Positions 34,200-45,800 of a stretch of DNA of 64,000 nucleotides are shown here, in pieces. Position 1 is the first letter of the stretch; the number at the start of each line of letters is the position of its first letter. The DNA is taken from the NCBI GenBank assembly GCA_026873275.1, contig JANTUC010000007.1, positions 806,001 through 870,000 of the forward strand, in the 5' to 3' direction. Origin of the DNA: Pseudopithomyces maydicus. Taxonomy: Eukaryota; Ascomycota; Dothideomycetes; Pleosporales; Didymosphaeriaceae. Below the pieces are notes generated by a model. That model was not told the origin of the DNA. It did not search any database and was given only the letters and a program-made list of their open reading frames with translations. The translations under genes were made by a program, and so were the position numbers.

Positions 34200-35487
34200 A
34201 TGGAAGCCGCTGTACAAAATGTAGGAGTTGCTTCGGCCATGGCATCTTCGGCTCTACTTACAGATCTTGTGGGTGTGAGAGATGATTTCTTGAGCCAGAG
34301 AGACACATGGAGCACTCGTAAATACAACTCTTCGGTCTACTCATAGAAAATGCTAACTCTTTGGCGTACAGATGTTCGGGGAAATTTACCTAGGCTCCAA
34401 GGTACACAGGCGTTCTAGATCAATGGACAAACTAGGCTGAGATTAGATTACAGACAAAATATTTGTTTCGGAGACCGTCTGGATCACCGTTAGTATCACA
34501 GTAACGAGCGAAAGTTCGAACCCAGTATCTTCTCCAGCTGCCACACCCGTTGTTCCTTCATTTGCATTTTCAAACCCAGGAGGCCCAGTCCAGACGCAGA
34601 AGACGCCTACAAGTGCTACCACCAACCCTGTTGTTCCTTCATTTGCATTTTCAAATCCAGGAGACACGGTTCAGACACAGAAGACGCCTTCAAGGCCACC
34701 TGCAGATCCACAGATAAAAACCGAGCTTCCTTTTCCTTCCTTCAATATTGCGAATTTATGTCCACCAAAGACCGATCCGATTGGTTAGTACAACTTGTCA
34801 CGGAGAGATCGTAAGAAACTGACAACTACAGACCAACAGTTTTCCTCCTTCGAATCTTGTCAAAAGACCATCCTCCCTGGTGGAATATGCTGCATACCAT
34901 CCCAAGCAGCCCCCTCCAACATTCCTAGTGCACCAACTTCAACCTTTCTAGTTTTGACATCTGATTCTTCCACTGGTGTCCGATCATCTTTTACGCCCGC
35001 TTCATCCACGATCAACATACCCTCTTCATCTTCCTCATCCTCATCATCCAATTTTCTCTCCTCCAACCTACCAGCATCATCCATATCCCCCTCCTCTATA
35101 CCCCCCATGCCCACCGAGCTGACAACCGCCAAAACCAAAATCAGCCTCCTCACCATCCTCATCCCCTGTGCCCTCGCTGCCGTCGGCATCGTCGCCCTAG
35201 CCGCCGGCATCGTCATTTGGCGCGGAAAGGGAAAGCGACACAGCGTACCTCCACCTCCAGATATGAGCCCGAGGGTCGTCAACGGCGAGAAGGTGTTTGA
35301 AGCAGGAAATTTTGCGGTAGTGGAGGCGTTTCGGCCGGGCATTGAGGAGATGGCGAGGAAGGAGAGGGAGGGCTTTGGGGAGAAGATGGGTGGGTGGAAG
35401 AGGGCGGGGTATAGGAGGTATAGAGATAGTGGGTTACCTGGGAGTGGGCTGTTTGGTGTTACGAAGGTGAAGGAAATTAGTGGATGA
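34200..35487 (+). CDS. Single-pass membrane protein with internal repeat and Ser-rich stalk
   Basis: Exons are 34200..34317, 34372..34401 (30 bases), 34454..34783 and 34832..35487, 377 residues, frame kept throughout. Exon 3 holds two direct repeats of a 27-residue unit (PVVPSFAFSNPG...VQTQKTP); the DNA period is 81 bases. Exon 4 has a small cysteine motif (FESCQKTILPGGICCIPSQA), a long Ser-rich stalk with nine serines in a row, and one membrane helix (ISLLTILIPCALAAVGIVAL). A cytosolic tail begins with RGKGKRHSVPPPPDMSPR. The ectodomain thus precedes the helix and the PPPP tail follows, as in the two other single-pass proteins of this window. The N-terminal 40 residues are not a typical signal peptide, so the first exons are less certain. 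Function unknown. Confidence 0.68.
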
Positions 35488-36103
35488 GGGAATGGGGAGA
35501 GTTGTTGGGTTTTTGTGAGGCATTTTGTGTTGTGAGAATTTCATAAGGTTAGGGTGTTGTTCCTATTCTGTTATTCGTAATGGGGGCGATGTTCCCTCCT
35601 TGCGACCTCTGTGTTCTCTTAGAGTTCATTCGATATACTTTTTCGCTTCTGTGGTTATCTAGGGGATCGATTGGCATTGATCGTGTATTCATCTTTTCTT
35701 TGAAAATGACCATACCGAACCATGCTACGCTGTGTTGGCTTTCTCGTGCACCGATGCCGCAAGTTCTTCAAACCAGATCTGGGCGAACGAAGCTCTCCGT
35801 TTGCAATCTTTCTTGCATGCTTCCACCACGGCAATAGTCCCGCTTCTTCAATTCACAGTAAATATGGTGACACCAGCATGTTTGTTCCTCTTGTTAGTAG
35901 CAAAGCAGCCAACACCATATTATTACTACAGCTGACGCGCCCATTCTTGCATGTCTCGAAGCTTCCTCTTTAAGTCTTGATAGCTGAACAGTGCCGGTAC
36001 GTCTCTGGCAAGTTTTATCATTTATTCAGTGTCAACTTCTGTTGTGTCGACAGCGCATTCGGGGAGACCTCCCACTCTAGTTATCTGCAGCGTGTCCTTT
36101 ATC
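35488..36103. other. Intergenic, no supported gene
   Basis: Spacer between two single-pass membrane protein genes on the plus strand. Short overlapping frames at 35580-35973 do not form a coherent gene. One could be an upstream exon that supplies a signal peptide to the next gene, but I cannot show it. Confidence 0.4.
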
Positions 36104-37193
36104 ATGCCCGTATATCATCGCCAGGCTCTTAGCCAAGTCGACACCAAGGAAAGACTTGAACTGGTGGATTCTTCTCCGACTGTATCAATGATTACGGTGA
36201 CGACCACCGTATACATGTATCCCACTGGATACTGTCCTGAATGTCTCGGCTCCGCTATCAGAGGCCCCGACGCCAAATGTACAGGTTATTACATCGAATC
36301 TTATTGCGTTCCGAGGCAAGTATGGATGGCCATGTACAATTACTGGTGGTCCAAAGATCCCAATCCTCCAGAGCCGAGTATCGAAGCCGTCCCCGGTGTG
36401 AGAATCCAAGGCCCTCGCCTCCAATGTGAGGGCTATAGGATCAATACCCGTTGTTTTGATAAAGATGAACTATGGAAGATGGCTGCGAAGTTAGATAACC
36501 TGACCCCTGTGTCGAATGTCACGTCGACTGTTATGTCGACTAATATGGCGACTGGTATATCTACATCATCCGTTTCTTTGACAGCTCTACCCGTTACCTC
36601 GGAAGTTAATGGACAGTCTACTTCGGTAAGTTAACTGCTCTTGTGCAGGAACGCTGAACTGCCTCACTGATACGCATATTAAGAGCAGCAGCCCGACCTC
36701 GGATTCCATGTCTGGGACACATAAAACCAACCCCAAGCTTGGATTCATCGCCACCCCGCTCGTTTTGATTGTCTTCGCCCTCGTTGGTGGTTACTGGTTC
36801 TGGCGCCGCCGCAAGTCCAAGAAAGCCACAGTTCCTCCGCCTGTCCCTGCGCGACCTGCCTACACTCTCGGCGACCTGTATGCTGGGAGAGTGCCAGATG
36901 CGGAGCTGAACAAGCTCACAACGATCGAATCCGATGGTGAGCAGGCACCGGCTACGTGGGATCCAACAACATCATTTGCGAATAGTGATACGGCGATGCA
37001 TGGAAGGATATATTCGCGGAAAGGGGTAGAATTTCTCAATGAGAAGTATGAGAGTAAGGAGTTGGAGAAGAAGAGGGCGGAGAGGCAAGGCGTAAATTTG
37101 GAGACGGAGAAGACAGAGAGGCAAAGTGCTACGGAGAGTGTGAGCACAGGGAAGGTAATGGAAGCAATATTGGCCAGTCCATTGGAACGTTAA
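36104..37193 (+). CDS. Single-pass membrane protein with repeated cysteine motif
   Basis: Exons are 36104..36625 and 36684..37193 with a 58-base intron (GTAAGT...TTAAG), 343 residues if the ATG at 36104 is used. A later ATG at 36188 is also possible. The ectodomain has two similar segments: IRGPDAKCTGYYIESYCVP and IQGPRLQCEGYRINTRCFD. Each has two cysteines spaced alike, which suggests an internal duplication. A Thr/Ser-rich stalk (VTSTVMSTNMATGISTSSVS) follows. A membrane helix comes next (LGFIATPLVLIVFALVGGYW), then the basic WRRRKSKK and the proline-rich tail VPPPVPARPAYTLGDLYAGR. No signal peptide is evident at either start, so a 5' exon may be missing. No function is recognised. Confidence 0.7.
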
Positions 37194-37927
37194 ACAGTGT
37201 TCATGTAGATCAATATCCATGCTTATTCGCTTAATGTGGGTGGATGGAAGTATCAGGACCATGATATAGTGGACCAGCGTTAACCTACGGTCCTATCTGT
37301 ATTGAGTGCCTAGCTAGAGCTAAAGCATTGATATCTGGGGAACTCATGAACTTATAGTAATGAAATCACATTCTTTTGACACCAATTCCTCTAGTCTGAC
37401 ATTTGAACTTCCACAGCTGTTCTGCGGGCCAGAAGCTTAATATTTTACCGCTATGTCAACAGGAATAAGCGAACGCGTTGGCCAATGATTTTTGAATCAA
37501 AGCGTACTAATTTATCAGTGCATGGATTTTGAGAGGATGGAAGGGAGCATACATGTATGCCCAGTTATAGCATATTTCAATGTACACAAGTACACCAGTA
37601 GCATGGTGGCCCAAACTGTGCAGTAGCGGGCTAAGTAAGCATAAATCACCTTGAGCTTTGCCTAATGAGACACAGATATACTCATAACCTTGAGCAAATT
37701 CATGATCTTCTGTCATTGCTTCTGTTTGCTGATCTACCGTCTCTATCGAGTATAGCCCCACATGCGCTAGTGTAAAGAACCGCGGTCTAGAGCCGTGAGT
37801 ACCCACGTGGAACACTTGTCAGTTCTCTCTTCAACCCGAAACACTATCCTAGTAACTACAACTCTTCGCCTGAATAGAAATCGCACTGATTAGTTGTTGT
37901 CATTTAAAGGTTGTGCTGTGCTTTACA
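37194..37927. other. Intergenic, no supported gene
   Basis: Spacer between two plus-strand genes. A minus-strand frame at 37507-37815 lacks family features. No RNA gene is recognised. Confidence 0.5.
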
Positions 37928-39599
37928 ATGTCAACAGATACTTTGCACCACCCCACGCTAAACCGTACTCTCCGCGGCAAATCTACAGCATCGACAGTCC
38001 AGTTTCGAAACGTCAAGTATGCAACAATACCTGGAAGATGGCAGGACTCGGTCTTGAACAATGAACTACCTTCCGATGCGGATGGTGTCTATGATGCTAC
38101 TCAGTTCGGACCCTCGTGTCCACACAAACGCGGGGCCCAGGCGTGGGATCTCACTCTGGTCGGGAAAATCTCCATGCCCATGGGAGAAGGAAACCCAAAT
38201 GGGGAAGAAGCCATGAATGAGCTCTCATGCCTGCATGCCAATGTCATTGTTCCGAAAGCCCTTCTCGAGAATAATAAGAAAGATATTGCGAAGCTTCCAG
38301 TATTTGTCTGGGTACACGGCGGTGGCTTGAGTTTCGGTAGCAACAACTGGCCACAGTACGATCTGACCCACTTTGTTGAGCGAAGCTGTGCCATAGGAAA
38401 GCCTGTCATTGGCATCGCGATAAACTACCGCGTTGGCGTCCTGGGCTTTCTTGCAAGCAAAGAGCTGGGAATTGACGGTAACTTCGGGTACAAGGACCAA
38501 GTCGTGGCCTTCCGATGGATCAAGAAACATATCGCGGGATTCGGCGGCGATCCCGAGCAGATCACTGCATCGGGTGAGTCTGCAGGTGGTATCTCGCTGT
38601 CGACGTTGCTCTGCGCGGATGTTGGGGACGAAAAACTATTTGACAGGCTGGTCATCATGAGTGGGGATGCTACTCTGCGCAACCCGAGGACCAGATCGTG
38701 GCATGATAAAATGTACAACGATCAGCTGCAGGTTCTCGGGTTTGATGGCCTTAGTGTAGAAGAGAGGACGAAAAAAATACGAGAGATGGACGCCGTTGAG
38801 CTACAGCAAAAGCTGCCTTTTGCTCAATACTTCTGCGCCTGCATTGATGGGAAATTTCTCAAAGAAAACATCACAGTCGATATGCTAGCCAGCCATGAAA
38901 GACGCGAGCACAAGCCCTCATGGTGTAAATATTTTGTTCATGCCGATACAAGACACGATGTGAGTCATCTATATCCTGTCCAGCGCTTCATTGCTAATCT
39001 TATGCCAGGGGACTGTTCTCCACTCTCGTGTTTTAGCCAATCCTAAAGCGTTTGAAAATCTCAAGGCAGCCTGCGCTCAATCTCTATCCGAATCCGAGAT
39101 CTCGTCCCTGCTCTCTGTATATAATCTTCCTGCCCCATCTCCTGAGCAGGAACGCCGCAGCCTCAACGAGCTATGCTCTGATCTCCGCTTCTACATGCCC
39201 TGTCTTGCCGCTCACCAAGGTTGGAAAGAAGCAATTGGCCCCAACCGTACCTCACGATGTCATTTTCATTTCTCCAATCCAGTAGAAGGAGAATTTACTG
39301 GGCTGGCGTCCCATGAGCTTGACGTGGCCTTTCTGCTCCAGACATACTCCGACCATTTGGATGAGACATGTAAACAAGTTGCCATGCAGATGACCGATCA
39401 ATGGATCAATTTCACGAATGGGGAGCCATGGTGTGAACCTGGTAAGGTGACTGTGATTGAAGAGGGAGGACTGGTCACGGTTGATGAAGGAGAGTATGAT
39501 GTCAAGTTTAGAAATGGTAGTGGGAAAGTACTAGAGGGGCTTGGTCGAGATAGGTTGTGGAAAGTGGCAGAAGCTTGGCAAGGCGTACGTGCTGAATAG
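37928..39599 (+). CDS. Type-B carboxylesterase (cholinesterase-like alpha/beta hydrolase)
   Basis: Exons are 37928..38959 and 39009..39599 with a 49-base intron (GTGAGT...GCCAG), 540 residues. The oxyanion-hole motif is VFVWVHGGGLSFGS. INYRVGVLGFLAS and NFGYKDQVVAFRWIKKHIAG are family signatures. The nucleophile elbow is ASGESAGGISLSTLL with Ser near residue 218. The C-terminal SHELDVAFLLQTYSD carries the candidate catalytic His. There is no signal peptide (MSTDTLHHPTLNRTLRGKST), so the enzyme is probably intracellular, unlike many secreted fungal lipases of this family. It hydrolyses carboxylic esters; the physiological substrate is unknown. Confidence 0.9.
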
Positions 39600-39863
39600 G
39601 TAAAGGGGGCATGACTTTAGTGGCTCGGATTATCACCGCGCAAATTTGATTCAGTTATATGAACTCATGAGAAGCGTAGAGTGTGCCTCAAAGCTGTCCA
39701 GCATTTTCTCCCATTGTTGAAACATCTAAAAGATAAATTTAGTGACCTGAAAATATACAACACATGCCAATACATACGACCATCCCTTAATTAGCTTCGC
39801 CAATGCACCAAAATTAAACCCGAAGACTAAAGGACATCTCCGGAGCCATTTCCACGTTTGTTG

Positions 39864-42800
39864 TTACTCCTCATCATCCTCTTCTTCCTCATCATCTTCA
39901 TCCATACCTTCCGCTGCGTTGACAGAGAACGTTGGGGCCTGGTCCACACCCAAATAACTGTCACTGACAAGGAACAGTGTCAACTCGTGTTCGCCCGGCT
40001 TCTCCAGCGTGAACTCTAACTGTGTCTCCACCTTTCGCCCGATCGTAACCTTCTTAATCGCCAACAATGTATGCTCACGCTGATCACCCACCACGAGCCA
40101 ATAGCTCTCGGTTTTGCTTGCAGGGTAGAATGGCGCATGCACGTTCATTTTCGGTTGCTCGTCGTCCTCAAGGTTGCTCCGCGTCACGCGCACTTTAATG
40201 TATGCGGGCGAGTTTGTCACAATATCATCCGGTTCAACGAGTTCGTGCTCCAGCTCCAGATTAGGGTAATAATCGTTGGTGAAATTGGCGGCTTCTCCGA
40301 GCTGCTTACCATCGAGATCCAAAGCCTTAATAAGCTTCTTGTAATCTGGGTTCTCCTCGGGGTCCATGGCATCCAGGAAACTATCGACATCGTTGATGTC
40401 GAACTTCTGAGCAGCCTTGATAGTGTTGGCCTCGAAATGAGGAATCTGCTTCAAGGGAGAGTCCTTTTGCCACATGGCTTGAACAACCATCTGCGATAGC
40501 TCCATTGCATTGAGAGCATTTAGATGAGCTTCTGAAGAGAGAACATCTACGCTAGCGCTCAAAATATTGAGTACCTTCTTCACGACCATCTCTTGGTCCT
40601 TGGAGAGATCAATCGGAAGCTGCATGCGCGAAAAGTATGCTTGCAAGAGTACGAAAGCCTTGAAATGCGGTGTCTCGAAGTTGACGTCTTGCATCTTATA
40701 AGGTACACGGTCATAGATCCGACCAAGGATGTGTTCCTCGTGACGACGAATTTGAATATCTTCAAACTCTGTTGCGGCGGTGATGATCTCCAACACGCCC
40801 TTGAGGCTCGTCTTGCCATTGAGCGACATCATCAATGTCTGCATGGTGATGAAGGAGATGTTGTAGTACGCTGCAATCATGCATGGGTTCAAAGGAGTAA
40901 TCGCATCTTCTTCTTCATCGTGTTCTATGAGCTGGGCATCAACAAGCTCCTTCAAGGTTTGTTCCACAAGTTCTGACAGATGTGCGCTGAGGCCCTCATG
41001 CGACGTATCATGTAGATTATAGTAGCTCGGGTTCGACAGGAGACGGCGGTAGAAGTAAGTGTACGTAGACCAGTCAACGGCTTCCTGGGTAGATTCGATG
41101 GTTTTCGCGCTGATTTCTGCAACAAATGCATCGTGCATATAATCGTGCAGATAGCTTTCGACTGGCAGCGCCTCGTTCAAGAACTTCTTGTAGTAGTCGC
41201 GTTTAACAGCAGGAACCATCAGCACACCCTTTGCAGATTTGTCCTGGCCAACCTTGCCCGCCTTACCGAACATCTGGAGAAGTTCGCTGATAGGATAGTC
41301 GATATATCGATGTTCACGTCCTTCGAAAAACTGCGTGTTCATGACGACGACTAAATGAGCGCTGGCCTCTACCTCCCAGCAAGAGTCACGGGAGACGATG
41401 AGAACCTGGATGGCGCCAATGTTGTACAGATAAAGCACAGCTTTCTTATCGAACTTATCGAGCGCTTCGTGGTAATAACCAATTCCATGAGAAAGCGATT
41501 CGGCCAGAGACTGCTCATTGATCTTCGCGAGTACACCCTGAGTCTCTTCTGCTGAAGTGTGCAGGAATCGGTCCTCGTCATCATCAGCAACACAAGCGGC
41601 GAGCAGGTCCATCGAAGTAGCACGGGCCTGCTTCCGGCTTGGTACAAACACCATGGCGGGTTTGTCTGGTGAAAGTTGGGTAATTGCTTTATAGGCTGGT
41701 TTTGCCATTGCCAACATAAGAGAAGGAAAGTGGGGAATGGTGAAGGACTGGATCTTCAGCTCCAAGGGAACGGCTCGAACACCAGGACTAAAGTTGTAAA
41801 TTGTGTTCTTGTTGGCGCCGATCCACTCGCCAATGTCTCGCGCATTCGACAACGAGACACTGAGACCGACAATACGCATGCCAGACTCGAGCTGAGCTGC
41901 CATGGCTTGCATTCGAGAGACCACAACCTCATACACGTAGCCTCCAGCACCTCCAAGCATGTGGAGATCATCTGCAATAAGCAAGGCAACAGACTGGACG
42001 TTCTTGCGTCGTTGCCACTGCCGAGAGATCGAGTCCCATTGAGACGGTGTGGCAAGTATCAGATCACCCTTTTCGAGCAACCGTAAATCAGCCGTTGTTT
42101 CGCCAGTGAGCTTCTCGATATCTTTTCCTCCGCCAAGATCTGACAGGCGCTCTTTCCAATTCTTGTGTTGATTGTCCACGAGTTCCTGAAAAGGTGCCAG
42201 GTAGACGATACGCCCCTCGTTGTCGCTTGACCAATGACGAAGAATTGCAAACTCTGCACAGAAAGTCTTTCCAATACCTGCCGCAGCTCCGATAAGAACA
42301 TTATCGTCGGTTGTGTAGAGCGAATTGAAAACCTGCGTCTGCACTTTGTTGAAGCGACCAACATCCTCGTAAAGTGCCATGTATTCCTTCTTCTTGAGGG
42401 CAGAAACCGGCAAGGGTTGCAGATCAAGTACCGGAGTATGAGGTGGGAATTTACCAGGCAGAATAAGTTTTTGGAAAGAGATTGCCAGTTTCGTCTCAGA
42501 TCCCATCCAACGGTCGGACAAAACAGTGACAAAGTAGTTTGGCGGCATAGGATCATCGATAGGTACCGTCAGTTCCACGAGATGCTCATTGACCTCTCCC
42601 TCGGCATAATCCTTCCGTAAGATGAATGTATCATGGAAGAGAATTTGCTCTCCATCACAGTCCTCCACCAGGATCCAGAACGCTTCCGATGCACCGTGTA
42701 GCTGGTCATCCCATTCGAAGGTTGGGCGTATGGTGAGCTCTAAACGCAGCATCGATCTTGTAACAGGTCGCGGTGTTGCTTCCAGCTCAAGGCGAGGGAA

Positions 42801-45800
42801 CTTGTTGACAAGGTTGCAAACAACCTTGCCGGCTTTTGGCATCCCTAGTAGTTCACCCATACTAGGAGGATCGAGGCCGAAGTAGTTCGTCCATGGTACA
42901 TCGATTCGTTCTGCTTTGCCGATGACCTCTCTAGGGCAAGCGGGAAACTGTCTAAGAGGGGTCATTGTAGGCCACATACGTTTCTCGGCCATTTTGCAGA
43001 GATCAAGAGCAAGCTTAGCCACCCCAGACCAGCCCTTCTTCAAGCAAATCTCGAAAATAGCACGTAGGATACGTCCAGCGGACTGGGTGACGTACACCAA
43101 GTCGGCCATCAGTGCTAAGCCATCCAGTTTCAGGCGAGATATATAAGCTTGCAGAAGAACGTTGATCTTCGCTTGAGGCTCTTCCACACTTTCTTTCACA
43201 GGGATAGGAACTTTGCCAAGGAGTTTTGCGAGCTCCAGCTTCTCATCCTGGCGGACAGGAATGTATTTGAACTCTTCGCTAAGAGCAAAGATACGGAACA
43301 TTTCGATGGCGCTGATTCCGGGCTGTATGTGCATGTTGTAGGTTGCCATGGAGTTGTGGCTAATATAGTAATGCGATGCGATCCTGCCCAACTCCGTCGG
43401 CTGCAGCGATCCAGATTTCCTATCATACTTCACCAAATTGCCCTTCTCCAAAACGTGAGCGGCGGCATGTATGAGGTCCACTCTTCGCTGTTCCAATACG
43501 GTGTCGTGTTCGTACTCGGGGCCAACGCGATAAAGACCTGGAGAGCGGAGCATCCGAACGAAAAGATAGGTGTAACCGAGCCAGTCCACTCCCTCGTCAC
43601 GCGTTCGAACGTTGCCTAACACGATTTCTGCATTGAGGTTGTCCGCAAGCTTACTGATAAACTGCGACTCAATCGGCAATTGCTGATTCAGCAACGAAAG
43701 ATAATACTGAATCTCAGCCTGGGTTGTAATGATTATACCTTCGCCATAAGTATCGAACTGAGGGCGACCAGCACGACCAAGCATTTGTAGAACGTCTTGT
43801 GGACTAAGCTCTACCCAGCTACCCTTTTCTGGGCTGTACACTTGCGTACCCTTGATGATGACGGTATGAGCCGGAAGGTTAACACCCCAGGCAAGTGTTG
43901 CCGTGCAGACAAGGACCTGGATGGATCCATCTGCGAAGAGATCTTCTACCGTTGTCCTGTCCTCACGTGACATACCAGCGTGATGTATACCGAATCCGTA
44001 AGGTAGGAGGTCCTTTAGATCAGCGTTCGTAACAGATTCGGACTCCGTTCTCAGAATCTCCCTCGTGGCGTTGTCAGATCTCAAAATTTTTCCGATGGTC
44101 TCCGCTTCCAGGGCTTTATCACGAATGTATTTACCCGTCTTCGCGGTCTCCTTTCGTGAATGTACGAAGATCAACATTTGATTACGGTTCTCGCCGACCT
44201 GCTCCAAAACCTTTGTATAGCAAACATCGTTCATCGTCTTCAGCTGCTTGATCGCCTTCTTATCTGTAACGCCGATGAACTCTTGTTTCAAAGGACAAGG
44301 TCGGAACGTGGCGTCGAAGTGGAAGAGGCCCTTATCAGGATCTACCCGAAGAAAGCTGGCAACATCTCTGTAGTTTGGCAGTGTGGCACTGAGGCCAACA
44401 AGACGCACAGGATCACCGGTTTGTTCGGTCCGGCGTATGGTCCTGCTAACGATACTTTCAACGACTGGGCCACGATCATCGTGGAGCAGATGAATCTCAT
44501 CAATACAAATGAGGCGCACTAAGTTGATGTAGCTTGTGTCCGTGGCTTTGCGAGTGATGACGTCGTATTTTTCAGGTGTGGTCACGATAACCTGGGTCTC
44601 CGCTATCTGCTGTTTTGTAAGTTGGCGGTCGCCAGTGAGTTCTGCAACACGAATGCCATAGGGTTCCAGGCGTTTGCCGAAGTTGCCAACTTGCTCTTGG
44701 ACTAAAGCTTTGAGGGGAGCGATGAAGATAATCTTGAAGTCATCGAGTGCGATTTCACCCGTCTGAGGATCGCGGTGCTTTCCAATCTCGCGGAGAATTG
44801 TTAACATGGCTACATTGGTTTTACCAGATCCGGTAGGGGCACAAATGAGCATGTTGCCGTCGTCTTCGAACGCTGTAGGGAAACACTTTGTCTGAATACG
44901 ATTTAGATTCTTGGAGTTTCCCCACCCAACGCGAGCCCAATCAGGCAGATCCGACGTTGGTTTGAGAGGTGATTCATTCGGATCGTGCTTCGCTTTCGGC
45001 GCTGGTACATGGATTTCTTCGTATCCCTTGAATTGACGTCGCGTTGAACCCTGGGGTAGCTTGACGCTCGGATTCGTCATCAAATGATTGCCTTGGTCGA
45101 AAACAATGTTGTCCAGGTTGACCAGCCGGCTGGACGGCTGTAACCCGCCCACAACACCCTCAGGCCGCTCAGCATCTTCCATTTCAATGTCGTTCGAGGC
45201 ATTCGGTACTTTGATATCCGACAAATCGAATTTCATTTTCCTAGGCCCGGACGCATCGTCTTTAGAGCCGGTTTCGCGAGCGCGGAGTTCTTGAAGAATT
45301 TGTTGCTGGCCGGCAGCCTTCATCTCTCTCTCCACATCCGCTCGCTCGTCGTTGTCTTCCGCCGCACGGCGCCATCGTGTGACCCATACTACTCGATCCC
45401 TATTGAGCACCAACTTCGCAACGAGCTCATGGTGTTCATAGTCAAAGAGCTCCATAAGATCGTTCTCGATTTCGCGAAGAGGTTTCTCTTCGCCATCTTC
45501 CGAGGCACCCGAAAGTATGTTCAATGCATCTTGCGTCTTTTCCTGCTGTGTGTGCGCATCCTCGTAAACTTGGCCGATTTGGCGTTGCAACCAGTAGGCA
45601 TCGATTTCGTGAGCTGGTATTATCCGCTCTACGTCTGCTTTGCCATCGGTCGCGGCCGCATCGGCCTGGATAACCAACTCTTCGTCACCAGCCAGTGCAC
45701 CATCTACCTCTATTCGGCCCTCACCGCCCATCTCTTCCAGAGGTTGTTCTTCGTCGTCTTCTTCGTCATCGGTGTCATCGTCGCGCACCTCGTAGGTCTG

